Assembly (NCBI GenBank): GCA_947371645.1
Contig: CANBQJ010000022.1
Span: 1-29,281 of the forward strand
Reading direction: 5' to 3'
DNA length: 29,281 nucleotides
Source of the DNA: Burkholderiales bacterium
GTDB lineage: Bacteria > Pseudomonadota > Gammaproteobacteria > Burkholderiales > Burkholderiaceae
Both the position numbers and the translations under genes were made by a program. Below, piece by piece: positions 21,921 to 29,281 of the stretch. The notes beneath the pieces were generated by a model that saw only the letters and a program-made list of their open reading frames with translations, was not told the DNA's origin and ran no database searches. Position 1 is the first letter of the stretch; each line of letters opens with the position of its first letter.

Positions 21921-23648
21921 ATGAAGCACTTCACTTGGACATTGTGGCGCCGCCTGTGTGGCGCCCTGGCGCTGGGCCTGAGCCTGGGCGCCGCGGGCTC
22001 GACCTGGGCGGCCGATTTCATGCCTGTGGAGCAGGCCTTCCAGCTGAGCGCGCAGCCCGCATCCCCCACTGGCGTGCTCGTGCATTTCACCCTGGCGCCG
22101 GGTGTTTACCTGTACCGCGAGCGCTTTCAGGCCCAGCTGACGCCCGAAGGCGCCGAGGGGCCATCGACCCAGGCCGACTGGCGGCTGCCCGACGGCGACA
22201 AGAAGCACGACCCGACTTTCGACAAGGTGGTGGAGGTCTACCACCACGACCTGGACGCCACTTTGAACTGGACAGGCGGGCCGGCAGGTGCCGCCGTGTT
22301 GACCGTGGGCTACCAGGGCTGCGCCGATGCGGGCCTGTGCTACCCGCCCCAGAAGCAGCGTTTCCGCCTGGCGCTGGACGCGCAGGGGCACGTGTCGGCC
22401 GTGACGCCGGTGCTGGCCGATGGCGCTGCTGCCCAGCCCGGCGGCGTGTCGGGCCTGTTGAAGCGCTCGGACGAGGCGCAGGCACCCACATCGGCGGCGT
22501 CACCGCCAGCTGCAACAGCCGAAGCAGCCGACGGCGACCGCATCGGCCAGGCCCTGGCTTCGGGCCACTGGTGGTCGGTGCTGCCGGTCTTTTTCCTGGC
22601 GGGCCTGCTGCTGTCGCTCACGCCCTGCGTGCTGCCCATGGTGCCCATCCTGTCGTCCATCATCGTGGGCCAGCGTGAACGCGTCAGCCGTGGCCGTGGC
22701 CTGGCCCTGGCGCTGAGCTATGCGCAAGGCATGGCCCTGGTCTACACCGCTCTGGGCGTGGCCGCCGGCCTGCTGGGCCAGGGCCTGGCCGCCTACCTGC
22801 AGCACCCCTGGGTGGTGCTGGGCTTTGCCACCCTGATGGTGCTGCTGGCCTTGTCGATGTTCGGCCTGTATGAGCTGCAGCTGCCCGCCTCGGTGCAGAG
22901 CTGGCTGGGCGCGGGCTCCAACAAGCTGCCGGGCGGCAAGTTCGTCAGCGTGTTCGCCATGGGCGTGGTCTCGGCGCTGGTGGTGAGCCCTTGCGTGTCG
23001 GCGCCGCTGGCGGGCGCGCTGCTCTACATCAGCCAGACGCGCGACGTGTGGCTGGGTGGCGGTGCCTTGTACGCGCTGGCCTGGGGCATGAGCATGCCGC
23101 TGCTGCTGGTGGGCGTGTCGGCTGGCAGCCTGCTGCCGCGCACGGGCCCCTGGATGACCGGCGTCAAGACCTTGTTTGGCGTGCTGATGCTGGGCATGGC
23201 CGTGTGGGTGGCCCGCCCGGCCTGGCCCTACCTGCAAAGCCTGGCGGGTGTGCAGCAGGCCACCACGCACCAGAGTGCCTTGCCTTTTGAGCGGGTGCAC
23301 AGCTCGGCCGAGCTGGACGCGGCGCTGGTGCGCGCGGCCAAGGCCGGCCAGAGCGTGATGCTGGACTTTTACGCCGACTGGTGCACCTCCTGCATCGAGA
23401 TGGAGCACACCACCTTCCGCGATCCGGCGGTGCAGCAGGCCCTGCAAGGCGTCTTGCTGCTGCAGGCGGACGTGACCGTCAACAGCGCCGACGACCGCGC
23501 CTTGCTGTCGCGCTTCAAGCTGTTTGGCCCGCCGGGCATCATCTTTTTTGACGCGCAAGGCCGCGAACAGGTGGACGCCCGCGTGGTGGGCTTCCAGAAA
23601 GCGGCCGAGTTCAATGTCAGTGTGGCACGCGCCAGGGGCCGGCACTGA
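21921..23648 (+). CDS. dsbD: Thiol:disulfide interchange protein DsbD
   Basis: This 575-residue inner-membrane protein carries electrons from cytoplasmic thioredoxin to periplasmic proteins such as DsbC and the cytochrome c maturation thiol-reducing pathway. All three parts are present. After a signal peptide (1-30), the periplasmic N-domain has Cys134 and Cys140 in [11 protein letters not shown]. The transmembrane core has Cys236 ([12 protein letters not shown]) and Cys358 ([12 protein letters not shown]). The C-terminal thioredoxin-like domain has Cys488/Cys491 in DWCTSC. The start at 21921 is chosen because the signal peptide begins there. A haem-apoprotein-reducing function fits the presence of large c-type cytochromes about 17 kb away, though that is only a general link. 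rnpB begins 18 bp after its stop. Confidence 0.95.
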   Translation: MKHFTWTLWRRLCGALALGLSLGAAGSTWAADFMPVEQAFQLSAQPASPTGVLVHFTLAPGVYLYRERFQAQLTPEGAEGPSTQADWRLPDGDKKHDPTFDKVVEVYHHDLDATLNWTGGPAGAAVLTVGYQGCADAGLCYPPQKQRFRLALDAQGHVSAVTPVLADGAAAQPGGVSGLLKRSDEAQAPTSAASPPAATAEAADGDRIGQALASGHWWSVLPVFFLAGLLLSLTPCVLPMVPILSSIIVGQRERVSRGRGLALALSYAQGMALVYTALGVAAGLLGQGLAAYLQHPWVVLGFATLMVLLALSMFGLYELQLPASVQSWLGAGSNKLPGGKFVSVFAMGVVSALVVSPCVSAPLAGALLYISQTRDVWLGGGALYALAWGMSMPLLLVGVSAGSLLPRTGPWMTGVKTLFGVLMLGMAVWVARPAWPYLQSLAGVQQATTHQSALPFERVHSSAELDAALVRAAKAGQSVMLDFYADWCTSCIEMEHTTFRDPAVQQALQGVLLLQADVTVNSADDRALLSRFKLFGPPGIIFFDAQGREQVDARVVGFQKAAEFNVSVARARGRH

Positions 23649-23650
23649 GG

Positions 23651-23657
23651 TGATAAT
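23651..23657 (+). promoter_or_regulatory. Probable -10 element of rnpB
   Basis: TGATAAT is an extended -10-like sequence ending 9 bp before the RNase P RNA 5' end and starting 2 bp after the dsbD stop. No good -35 is seen; the upstream part of the promoter would lie within the dsbD 3' end. Confidence 0.45.
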
Positions 23658-23666
23658 CGCGCCCGT

Positions 23667-24007
23667 GAAGTCGGCCAGACCGCCGCTGGTGCAAGGCCCG
23701 AAAGGGCGCACTGGAGGAAGGTCCGGACTGCACAGGGTAGCGCAGGAGGTAACACCTCTCCACCGCGAGGTGAGGATCAGAGCAACAGAGACGAGTCGGA
23801 AGGGCTTTCGGGCCTGACCGGGTGAAACGGGCAATCTCTGCGCGCAGCAACACCAAATAGGCACACGTTGACCTGTCCCGGGGAGTGTGCGGGTAGGTGG
23901 CATCGAGCCGTTCTGGCGACAGGCGGCCCAGAGGAATGGCGGTCACGGCCCTCGCGTCGCAAGACGAGGGGGCTGCACAGAATCCGGCCTATCGGCTGAC
24001 TTCACAC
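23667..24007 (+). ncRNA. rnpB: RNase P RNA, type A
   Basis: This is the catalytic RNA of RNase P, which removes 5' leaders from tRNA precursors. It begins GAAGTCGGCCAGACCGCC, whose first bases pair with the 3' end GGCTGACTTC to close helix P1. Conserved core segments follow in order: GGAGGAAGGTCCGGACTGCA with CACAGGG, then AGGTAAC, then CAGAGCAACAGAGA, GGTGAAACGGGCAATC, CACCAAATAGG, the GGCCC-side helices, and ACAGAATCCGGCCTATCGG near the end. Compared with the usual GGAGGAAAGTCCGGGCT, this copy has G for A in one core position. A run of six T (24008-24013) follows. The exact ends are set by P1 pairing. Confidence 0.95.
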
Positions 24008-24019
24008 TTTTTTCACGTT

Positions 24020-24048
24020 ATGCCGCAGCCACTGAGGCTTTGCGGCAT
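24020..24048. terminator. Large hairpin downstream of rnpB
   Basis: ATGCCGCA (24020-24027) pairs with TGCGGCAT (24041-24048), and inside it GCC (24028-24030) pairs with GGC (24036-24038). It lies 12 bp after the rnpB 3' end and beyond the T-run, with no T-tract after it on the plus strand. It may block read-through from rnpB, but could also be a leader hairpin of the next gene at 24111. Confidence 0.45.
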
Positions 24049-24110
24049 CTCTCGCGTCAAGTCGCAGGGCACAGTGGTCGACATCTCCGGCGTACTGCGG
24101 AGAATCCATC

Positions 24111-25313
24111 ATGCGTGCTCCTACGCTGTCGCGCATCGCGCAAATCCTGGCCACCACGGCGAGCCTCGCCCTGGTGATGGGTGCCTATGCATCCGAAGGG
24201 CACGGCCATGAGGCGCCCGAACATGGGGCGCCGGCTGAAAAGGCTGGCAAGGCTGACAAGGGCGAGAAAGCCGAAAAGCCCGAGAAGTCCGAGAAGGGCG
24301 AGAAGGGCGAGAAGGGCGAGAAGGCTGAAAAAGGCGAGAAGGCCGCGAAGGCCGAGGCCAAGCCCGAGCCCGCCCGCGACAACCCTTCGGTGCCGTCGGG
24401 CAGCAACGTCTCCATGGCCGAGCTGCGCGACATGATCGACCAGAAGATCGCCGAGGTGCGTGCCAAGCGTGAGCCTGCCCCGGTGGTGCGACTCAAACCC
24501 AAGTCCATCTCGCCCAAGCCAGCCGCGCAGCATGTGGCCATGGCCGCTGGCGCCGTCCACGACGAGCACGGGGCCCACGGCGCCCCGGAACATGGCCCGG
24601 CCAGCGACGCCCCAGGCGCACCCAGCCCCATGGGCCACGACGTGCACTGGGCCTATGCCGGCGACACCGGCCCTGACAGCTGGGGCCGCCTCAAGCCCGA
24701 GTACCAGCAGTGCATGCTGGGCAAGCGCCAGAGCCCCATCGACATCCGCGATGGCATCCCCGTGCAGCTTGACCCCATCCAGTTCGACTACCGCAGCAGC
24801 GCCTTCCGCGTGATCGACAACGGCCACACCGTGCAGGTCAATGTGGAGCCGGGCAACAGCATCACCGTGGGGGGGCGTCGCTATGACCTGGTGCAGTTCC
24901 ACTTCCACCGTCCCAGCGAAGAGCGCATCAATGGCCGGCAGTACGACATGGTGGCCCACCTGGTCCACAAGGACCTGGAAGGCCGCCTGGCCGTGGTCGC
25001 CGTGCTGATGGACCAGGGCAAGGCCCACCCGGTGGTCCAGCAGGTGTGGAACAACCTGCCCCTGGAGAAGAACCAGGAACAGGCCGCGCTGAGCAACATG
25101 GACCTCAACCTGCTGTTGCCCGAGCAGCGCCAGTACTACACCTACATGGGTTCGCTGACCACGCCGCCGTGCTCTGAAGGCGTCTTGTGGATGGTGATGA
25201 AGCAGCCTGCCTCCATGTCGCGCGACCAGGTGGCCGTGTTCGGCAAGCTCTACCCGATGAACGCGCGCCCCATCCAGAACACCTCCGGCCGCCTGATCAA
25301 GGAAGGCCAGTGA
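24111..25313 (+). CDS. Periplasmic alpha-carbonic anhydrase with KGEK-repeat linker
   Basis: This 400-residue enzyme interconverts CO2 and bicarbonate, probably in the periplasm after Sec export (signal peptide about 1-28). The catalytic domain (about 176-399) has zinc ligands His264 and His266 in QFHFHRPSE and His283 in AHLVHK, the active-site TTPPCSEG (350-357), and Cys201/Cys354, the usual bacterial alpha-class disulfide. Ahead of it is an unusual 150-residue region: a His-rich start (EGHGHEAPEHG), a Lys/Glu repeat (about 42-84, KGEK and KAEK units), a predicted short coiled coil (101-118), and a second His-rich stretch (HDEHGAHGAPEHG). The linker could bind zinc or anchor the enzyme to surface polymers (inference). 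Family members are usually about 220-260 residues. Convergent with ruvC, 9 bp apart. Confidence 0.92.
   Translation: MRAPTLSRIAQILATTASLALVMGAYASEGHGHEAPEHGAPAEKAGKADKGEKAEKPEKSEKGEKGEKGEKAEKGEKAAKAEAKPEPARDNPSVPSGSNVSMAELRDMIDQKIAEVRAKREPAPVVRLKPKSISPKPAAQHVAMAAGAVHDEHGAHGAPEHGPASDAPGAPSPMGHDVHWAYAGDTGPDSWGRLKPEYQQCMLGKRQSPIDIRDGIPVQLDPIQFDYRSSAFRVIDNGHTVQVNVEPGNSITVGGRRYDLVQFHFHRPSEERINGRQYDMVAHLVHKDLEGRLAVVAVLMDQGKAHPVVQQVWNNLPLEKNQEQAALSNMDLNLLLPEQRQYYTYMGSLTTPPCSEGVLWMVMKQPASMSRDQVAVFGKLYPMNARPIQNTSGRLIKEGQ
24291..24326 (+). repeat. 9-bp tandem repeat in the carbonic anhydrase linker
   Basis: GAGAAGGGC is repeated three times (24291-24299, 24300-24308, 24309-24317), with a fourth copy differing at one base (24318-24326). 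It encodes EKG units and lies within a wider Lys/Glu-rich stretch (24241-24360). Being a multiple of three, copy-number change would alter linker length without a frameshift. Confidence 0.8.
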
Positions 25314-25322
25314 GCCTGCATG

Positions 25323-25877
25323 TCAGTACACCCGACCGCCCTTGATCTGGGCGTGGGTGCGCCGGCTCAGGTCGGTGGTCTTGGCCATCAGGGCCATGGC
25401 GTGACCGGCATGGGCGTGGCAGATGGCCAGGCCCAGCGCGTCGGCGGCGTCGTTGTGCGGTTCGCGCGGCAGCGTCAGCAAGCGCATCACCATGTGGCGG
25501 ATCTGGGCCTTGGCCGCGTGGCCGTGCCCCACCACCGCCTTCTTCATCTGCAAGGCCGTGTACTCGCTGACCACGGGTGAGTTGTCCTGAGACAGCAGGC
25601 CGGCGATGGCCGCGCCCCGCGCCTGCCCCAGCAGCAGCGTCGACTGCGGGTTCACGTTGACGAAGACGATCTCGACCGAGGCCTGCGCAGGCTCATAGCG
25701 GGCCACGACTTCGCGCACGCCCTCGAAGATGAGCTTGAGGCGGTTGGGCAGGTCGCCCTGGTCGGCTTCCTTGGTCCTGATGGTGCCGCTGGCGATGTAG
25801 CTCAGGCGGGGGCCGTCGACGTCGATGACGCCAAAGCCAGTGGTCTGCAGACCGGGGTCGATGCCGAGGATGCGCAT
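25323..25877 (-). CDS. ruvC: Holliday junction resolvase RuvC
   Basis: This 184-residue endonuclease resolves Holliday junctions with RuvAB during recombination. It opens [17 protein letters not shown] with catalytic Asp7. Glu69 is in VEIVFVN, and Asp143 and Asp146 are in [14 protein letters not shown]. This is the full acidic tetrad of the family. Length fits the family. The ATG at 25877 matches the conserved N-terminus; an alternative ATG four codons upstream is possible. ruvA and ruvB are not adjacent on the upstream side; instead it is divergent from a PEP-CTERM gene, 99 bp apart. Confidence 0.95.
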   Translation of the reverse strand: MRILGIDPGLQTTGFGVIDVDGPRLSYIASGTIRTKEADQGDLPNRLKLIFEGVREVVARYEPAQASVEIVFVNVNPQSTLLLGQARGAAIAGLLSQDNSPVVSEYTALQMKKAVVGHGHAAKAQIRHMVMRLLTLPREPHNDAADALGLAICHAHAGHAMALMAKTTDLSRRTHAQIKGGRVY

Positions 25878-25911
25878 GGGCGGGAGCATAACCGGCTGCA
25901 GGAAAGGCCTC

Positions 25912-25940
25912 TTGCTTTCCGACCTGCTCGAAGCTACCTT
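25912..25940 (+). promoter_or_regulatory. Possible sigma-70 promoter for the PEP-CTERM gene at 25977
   Basis: TTGCTT (25912-25917) and TACCTT (25935-25940) are spaced by 17 bp and lie 36 bp before the GTG start. Match to consensus is only moderate. Confidence 0.3.
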
Positions 25941-25976
25941 TGCCGCTGTGAACAACGCAAATTCCAGGAGGAAATC

Positions 25977-26660
25977 GTGAACAGTTGGTCGAATGATCGG
26001 GCGCGGGCTGCGGCCATGCATGGTGTGGCCGTTGCGCTGGGGCTGGTGTGCTGCCTGGGCAGCCAGGCGCAGGCCCAGATCGTGGTCGTCAAGAACTCGG
26101 GCATGGTGTCGGCGGGTAACACCTCGACCAACCCGGACGCGACGGCCTCGTCTTTCAGCCTCAGCGCGAACACCGGTGACACCACCAGTGGGCAGGCTTA
26201 CGCTTCGGTGTCCAGCAGCATCACGGGCAGCGCCATCAGTTTCTCCGGCCTGGCCGGCGGCGGCTCTTCGGCGTCAGGGCCCCATTCCTCCCGGGACGGC
26301 TATGCCTCGTCTTCTGCCACATGGACGCTGGTGTTTCAGGTCACGGAAGCCATCAGCCTTGTGCAGCCGACCAACACCTATGTGCCCCTCCTGTTCGGGG
26401 CTCTGAGTGGGCCCACCGCCCCGGAATCCACGTGGCAGCTCCAGTACCTGTCTGCGGCGCCTGCCCCTTTGACCACCCTGGGCGTGGGCACCTATGCCTT
26501 GCAGTGGAGCGGCGGCGGCAGCGCGAGGGGCATCGGCACCGCCACGAGCATCGACTGGAAGTTCCAGCCTGTGGCCGTCCCGGAGCCGGCAAGCTGGGCC
26601 TTGATGGCCCTGGGCATGCTGGGTCTGGGCGCGGCAGCCCGCCGCCGCGCGCTGCGGTGA
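25977..26660 (+). CDS. PEP-CTERM domain protein, Ser/Thr-rich
   Basis: This 227-residue exported protein has a signal peptide (about 11-34, ending QAQA). A low-complexity Ser/Ala/Gly/Thr-rich body follows (about 40-120), then a beta-rich part to about 200. VPEP at 201-204 starts the tripartite PEP-CTERM signal: hydrophobic helix [17 protein letters not shown] and RRRALR tail. Exosortase would cleave it in the course of export to the surface, often with a polysaccharide. The start is GTG at 25977 because AGGAGG sits 4 bp upstream. No catalytic motif is seen and I do not recognise the body domain. It is convergent with an alpha/beta hydrolase gene (36 bp). Confidence 0.85.
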   Translation: MNSWSNDRARAAAMHGVAVALGLVCCLGSQAQAQIVVVKNSGMVSAGNTSTNPDATASSFSLSANTGDTTSGQAYASVSSSITGSAISFSGLAGGGSSASGPHSSRDGYASSSATWTLVFQVTEAISLVQPTNTYVPLLFGALSGPTAPESTWQLQYLSAAPAPLTTLGVGTYALQWSGGGSARGIGTATSIDWKFQPVAVPEPASWALMALGMLGLGAAARRRALR

Positions 26661-26696
26661 AGCCCTGAAGCGGTGAACGCCTGAGGCCTCACCTGC

Positions 26697-27569
26697 TCAA
26701 ACAGGGTCATGCAAAGCCGCCGCCAGCAACGGCCACAGTGCCTGGTGCGAGCCGCGGAACCAGTCGATGTGGCCGATGCCCTTGAGGCCGTGGTCGCGGG
26801 GCTTCAGCCGGTGCACGCGCTGGGGCGCGGCTGGGAAGCAGCGCAGCAGGTCGGCCACCGTGGCCGTGGTGGCGATGTCATCATCGCTGGCGTGGAAGAC
26901 GGTGATGGGCATGCGCACCTGGGCGTGAAAGTCTTGTGCTGATTTGCCCTTTACCGCATTGATGGCATAGCCGCCTGCCGCGCACCATTGCCCCCACTGG
27001 CGGGCCACCGTGGCAGGGAGGTTCTCGCCCAAGCCCACGGCCGTGCAGGTGCCATAGCCTTTGAGCGCGATGCCCAGCGGCACGATGCCGCGCAGGACCA
27101 CCTGGGCCGGGATGCCAAAGCCGGGCCGCATGGCCTTGAACCAGCCTGAGGACGTGGCCACGCCCACCACCCGGGCGATGCGGTGGTGGTTGGGCAGCAG
27201 GCCCATCATCTGGCCGCCTGCGCTGTGGCCCACGAGCAAGGCTTGGGGTTGGCCCGTGCGCTGCAGCAGCCAGTCGAGCGCGGCCACCTGGTCTTGCTGG
27301 CCCCATTCGGCCAGGGTGGCGCGGCAAGCCTTCAGGGGCCCCTGCAGGGACAGGCCAATGCCCCGGTAGTCGAACACCAGCACGTCGTGACCTTGCGCGG
27401 CCAGCCAGGCTGCAAAGCGCAGGTAGAACTGCTGGCGCACACCGGTGGCTGGCGAGATCAGCACGGGCAGCGCGCGCACGCCGCCCGTGCTGGGGACGAA
27501 GTGAGCCTGCAGGCGCACGCCGTCGGCGCAGGTGAGCGTGACGGTCTCGGGGGTGGGGGTGTCGGCCAT
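26697..27569 (-). CDS. Alpha/beta hydrolase
   Basis: This 290-residue cytoplasmic serine hydrolase has no signal peptide. The nucleophile elbow is GHSAGG (Ser116), with an oxyanion region near LISPATGVRQQFY and an FDYRGIGLS strand-turn. The likely acid is in HASDDDIA, and the catalytic His is probably in RDHGLKGIGHIDW. It is the YheT/YbaC-like general type with no clear substrate. The start ATG 27569 lies 2 bp after the stop of the MarR regulator upstream, so the two form an operon and the regulator may control it together with itself. Convergent with the PEP-CTERM gene. Confidence 0.85.
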   Translation of the reverse strand: MADTPTPETVTLTCADGVRLQAHFVPSTGGVRALPVLISPATGVRQQFYLRFAAWLAAQGHDVLVFDYRGIGLSLQGPLKACRATLAEWGQQDQVAALDWLLQRTGQPQALLVGHSAGGQMMGLLPNHHRIARVVGVATSSGWFKAMRPGFGIPAQVVLRGIVPLGIALKGYGTCTAVGLGENLPATVARQWGQWCAAGGYAINAVKGKSAQDFHAQVRMPITVFHASDDDIATTATVADLLRCFPAAPQRVHRLKPRDHGLKGIGHIDWFRGSHQALWPLLAAALHDPV

Positions 27570-27571
27570 GT

Positions 27572-28021
27572 TCAAAGTTCCAGGTCGGTGTCCAGTTGCT
27601 GGACGTGGTTCAGCCAGCGCGCCACGGTGGCGAGTTCTTCATCGCTGAAGCCCTCAAACAGGCGGGCGTTGATGCGTTGCATGGCCTGTTTGAGCACGGG
27701 CAATTGCGCCTGGCCCGCGGGGCACAGCCACACGCGCTGGGTGCGGCCGTCTTCGGGGCAGGGCTGGCGCTGCACCCAGCCCAGGGCCTCCATGCGTTGC
27801 ACCAGGCCCGAGACGGCCGAGGGTGCCAGGTCCAGCGCCTGGGCCAGGTGGCCCATGGTGGCGCCATCGGCCTTGGCCAGCACAAAGAGCACGCCGCTCT
27901 GCGCGGGGGAAGGCACCGTGGCACCCGCAGAAGCCGCGTGCGCCTGCTGCACGGCGATCCATTGCTGCAGCCGGCGCTGCGCGCTGTTGAGCAGGAAGAC
28001 GAGGCGGGGGCGTGTGGCCAT
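27572..28021 (-). CDS. MarR-family transcriptional regulator
   Basis: This is a 149-residue winged-helix regulator that would work as a dimer. The wHTH covers about residues 38-105: TMGHLAQALDLAPSAVSGLVQRME is the helix-turn-helix and PCPEDGRTQRVWLCPAG is the wing with the typical DxR motif. ATG 28021 fits the family length; an upstream frame to 28087 has no homology. It is the first gene of an operon with the alpha/beta hydrolase. An inverted repeat at 28046-28061 in its promoter region is a plausible self-operator. The ligand could be a phenolic or aromatic acid by family analogy, which is inference only. Confidence 0.92.
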   Translation of the reverse strand: MATRPRLVFLLNSAQRRLQQWIAVQQAHAASAGATVPSPAQSGVLFVLAKADGATMGHLAQALDLAPSAVSGLVQRMEALGWVQRQPCPEDGRTQRVWLCPAGQAQLPVLKQAMQRINARLFEGFSDEELATVARWLNHVQQLDTDLEL

Positions 28022-28045
28022 GCGAGGCTGATCCGGTTGGTTTTT

Positions 28046-28061
28046 ATTTCGCACACGAAGT
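28046..28061. promoter_or_regulatory. Imperfect palindrome upstream of marR, candidate operator
   Basis: ATTTCG and CGAAGT flank CACA; TTCG/CGAA match exactly and the outer A/T also match. It lies 25 bp upstream of the MarR ATG, in AT-richer DNA, where a MarR dimer would repress its own promoter. Confidence 0.45.
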
Positions 28062-28072
28062 ATATGCGCGTG

Positions 28073-28095
28073 AAAAAGCCGGCGCAAGGCCGGCT
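28073..28095 (-). terminator. Rho-independent terminator of the PEP-CTERM gene
   Basis: On the minus strand AGCCGGC pairs with GCCGGCT around a 5-base loop, followed by TTTTT (28077-28073, sharing its first base with the stem). It lies 33 bp past the stop of the gene at 28128. Confidence 0.9.
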
Positions 28096-28127
28096 CGGTT
28101 TGGTCCCCTGTCCCGGGGGGATGAGGG

Positions 28128-28763
28128 TCAGCCGCGGCGGCGGGCGGCCACCACCACCACGCCCAGGCTGGTCAGCAAGAGCGCCAGGCTGGAGGGTTCG
28201 GGCACGGCCGTGACCTGCAGGCCGAAGCTGTCGCCCACGCCGGTGCTGGCGTAATGCTGGCCACCGCTGTAGTAAGCCACGGCCTGGGCCACGGGCAGGG
28301 CGCCGGTGGGGGCTTGCAGGTAGCTGGCGCTGTTGGCGTCGCTGCCGCCTTCCAGGGCCACCCAGTAGCTACCGGCCGACACGGCCCAGTTCAGGTTGCT
28401 GGTGCCATTCCAGCCGTCACCGTTGTAGGTGGCGGTGGTCTGGAACAGCTGACCCTGGTTGGCCGCCGCGAAGTTCAAGGCGGGCAAGCCGCCCTGGTCG
28501 GCATAGAGGGCGATGCCGAAGGTCTTGCCCAGGTCGCTGGTGTCGCTGGACAGCACGTAGGCCATCACGCTGTCGATGGTCGTGGCCGAGCCGATGGTGA
28601 ACTTCTCGGCCATCCAGTTGGCGCTGTCCACGGTGTTGGACATGACCAGGCCATTGGTGGGCACCGTGGTGTTGATGAGCGTGACGCTGGCTTGGGCCTG
28701 CAGAGGCAGCAGGGCAACGATCGCAGCGACGGCCAGGCTGTGGCGAAGGAAACGGGTGTTCAT
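28128..28763 (-). CDS. PEP-CTERM domain protein
   Basis: This is a 211-residue exported protein with a signal peptide (about 1-26, ending QAQA). A single beta-sandwich-like domain (about 28-185) follows, containing the WMAEKFTIGSATTIDSV and WAVSAGSYWVALEGG motifs common to PEP-CTERM proteins of the choice-of-anchor type. VPEP at 187-190, a hydrophobic helix and AARRRG form the sorting signal. The gene starts 23 bp after the stop of a metallophosphoesterase and is followed by a clear terminator, so it is the last gene of that operon. No enzyme motif is visible; function unknown. Confidence 0.87.
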   Translation of the reverse strand: MNTRFLRHSLAVAAIVALLPLQAQASVTLINTTVPTNGLVMSNTVDSANWMAEKFTIGSATTIDSVMAYVLSSDTSDLGKTFGIALYADQGGLPALNFAAANQGQLFQTTATYNGDGWNGTSNLNWAVSAGSYWVALEGGSDANSASYLQAPTGALPVAQAVAYYSGGQHYASTGVGDSFGLQVTAVPEPSSLALLLTSLGVVVVAARRRG

Positions 28764-28786
28764 GGTGTTGTGTGTCCTTCAGCGGT

Positions 28787-29281
28787 TCAATGGGCCAGGG
28801 TCACGCTTTGCAGCAGCTTGGTCGGGCCATAGGCATCGCTGAAGCCGTAGGCGTCGATCTGCACCTTGCCGCTTTGGAAGACGCGCACGTTGGCGAAGGC
28901 GTAGAAGCGGTCAGTGGCCGTCTCGCCAGCTGCCAGGGGCAGGGCGGCGTCAAACGGCGAACCGCCCGAGCCGACCAGCACCTGGTAAGCGCTGCTGGTG
29001 CGGGTCGTGCCATCGCTGTTCTTGATGGTGGGCTGCACCATGTTGAAGGTGTGCTCGTGGCCGCAGAAGTAGGTGGCGCCGTAGGTTTCCATCAGGCCCC
29101 AGAAGGCGTCGCGGTTGACGGCGGTGTCGACGCCGTTGACCTTGACGGTGTTGGTGTCGAGGCCGCCGGCGGTGGCCGTGCTGTTGTAGAAGTAGGTGTA
29201 GGCGGGCTTGTGGCCGAACACGAAGTAATGCTGGGCACCACGGGCTTGCGCAGCGCTGAAGTCAGCGGCCAGCCAGTTGGC
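28787..29281 (-). CDS. Metallophosphoesterase (calcineurin-like), N-terminus beyond window
   Basis: This is the C-terminal part (164 residues seen) of a metal-dependent phosphoesterase. The frame is open to base 29281; the codon at 29221 is an internal GTG, not a start. Visible motifs are ANWLAADF, VFGHKPAYTYFYN (a metal-ligand His in GHKP) and FCGHEHTFNM (the conserved GHxH metal-binding motif). This is the order seen in purple-acid-phosphatase/alkaline phosphatase D-like secreted enzymes. No PEP-CTERM or other C-terminal anchor follows; it ends LLQSVTLAH. The downstream PEP-CTERM gene is 23 bp away on the same strand, suggesting a co-expressed envelope function. Substrate unknown. Confidence 0.87.
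   Translation of the reverse strand, partial: ANWLAADFSAAQARGAQHYFVFGHKPAYTYFYNSTATAGGLDTNTVKVNGVDTAVNRDAFWGLMETYGATYFCGHEHTFNMVQPTIKNSDGTTRTSSAYQVLVGSGGSPFDAALPLAAGETATDRFYAFANVRVFQSGKVQIDAYGFSDAYGPTKLLQSVTLAH

Noticed and set aside
22500..23903. 467-codon minus-strand open frame over dsbD and rnpB
   Set aside because: It is antisense to DsbD and crosses the RNase P RNA; His/Gln/Arg-rich shadow composition.

Overview
The window is a gene-dense, high-GC stretch from a Gram-negative bacterium. It is most likely a betaproteobacterium of the order Burkholderiales (Leptothrix/Aquabacterium/Ideonella-like). The basis for this is a type A RNase P RNA, full-length DsbD, class II dihydroorotase, RuvC and CysK of proteobacterial type, three PEP-CTERM (exosortase-sorted) proteins, and a PETase-type polyester hydrolase. 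The genus is inference. No tRNA, rRNA operon, insertion sequence, phage gene or CRISPR array was seen.

Layout. Bases 1-5898 hold an electron-transfer cluster. On the minus strand lie a five-helix membrane protein with two bis-histidine pairs (3410-4333), a 24-haem c-type cytochrome (1522-3420) and a second giant multihaem cytochrome cut by the left edge (1-1449). Divergent from them is a membrane-anchored ferredoxin/FAD/NAD(P) oxidoreductase (4585-5898). A perfect 8-bp dyad (4543-4565) lies between the two arms. Bases 5927-10805 are housekeeping or accessory: a 2OG-Fe(II) dioxygenase, a glycine-zipper envelope protein, a YciA thioesterase, an Atm1-like ABC exporter and an AraC regulator.

Bases 10830-16038 are a minus-strand block of secreted proteins: a C25 (gingipain-like) peptidase ending in thrombospondin-3 repeats and a dockerin, a PEP-CTERM protein whose main domain looks like a cohesin, a cysteine-depleted PETase-like hydrolase, and a short lipase-foldase (Lif)-like protein. 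The adjacent dockerin protease and cohesin surface anchor suggest a small non-cellulosomal attachment system: exosortase sorting would anchor the cohesin, and the cohesin would hold the protease. The hydrolase/foldase pair is unusual because PETase-family enzymes are not known to need Lif chaperones.

Bases 16276-25877 are mostly core genes: pyrC, a TetR regulator with a histone-H1-like tail, an exported duplicated-domain protein with an IPT domain, a K+ channel, cysK, dsbD, rnpB, an alpha-carbonic anhydrase with a KGEK repeat linker, and ruvC. Bases 25977-29281 hold two more PEP-CTERM proteins, a MarR/alpha-beta-hydrolase operon, and a metallophosphoesterase cut by the right edge.

The three strongest items for follow-up are the cohesin-dockerin peptidase pair, the multihaem/diheme-b/permuted-flavoprotein cluster, and the PETase-like hydrolase with a mini-Lif.
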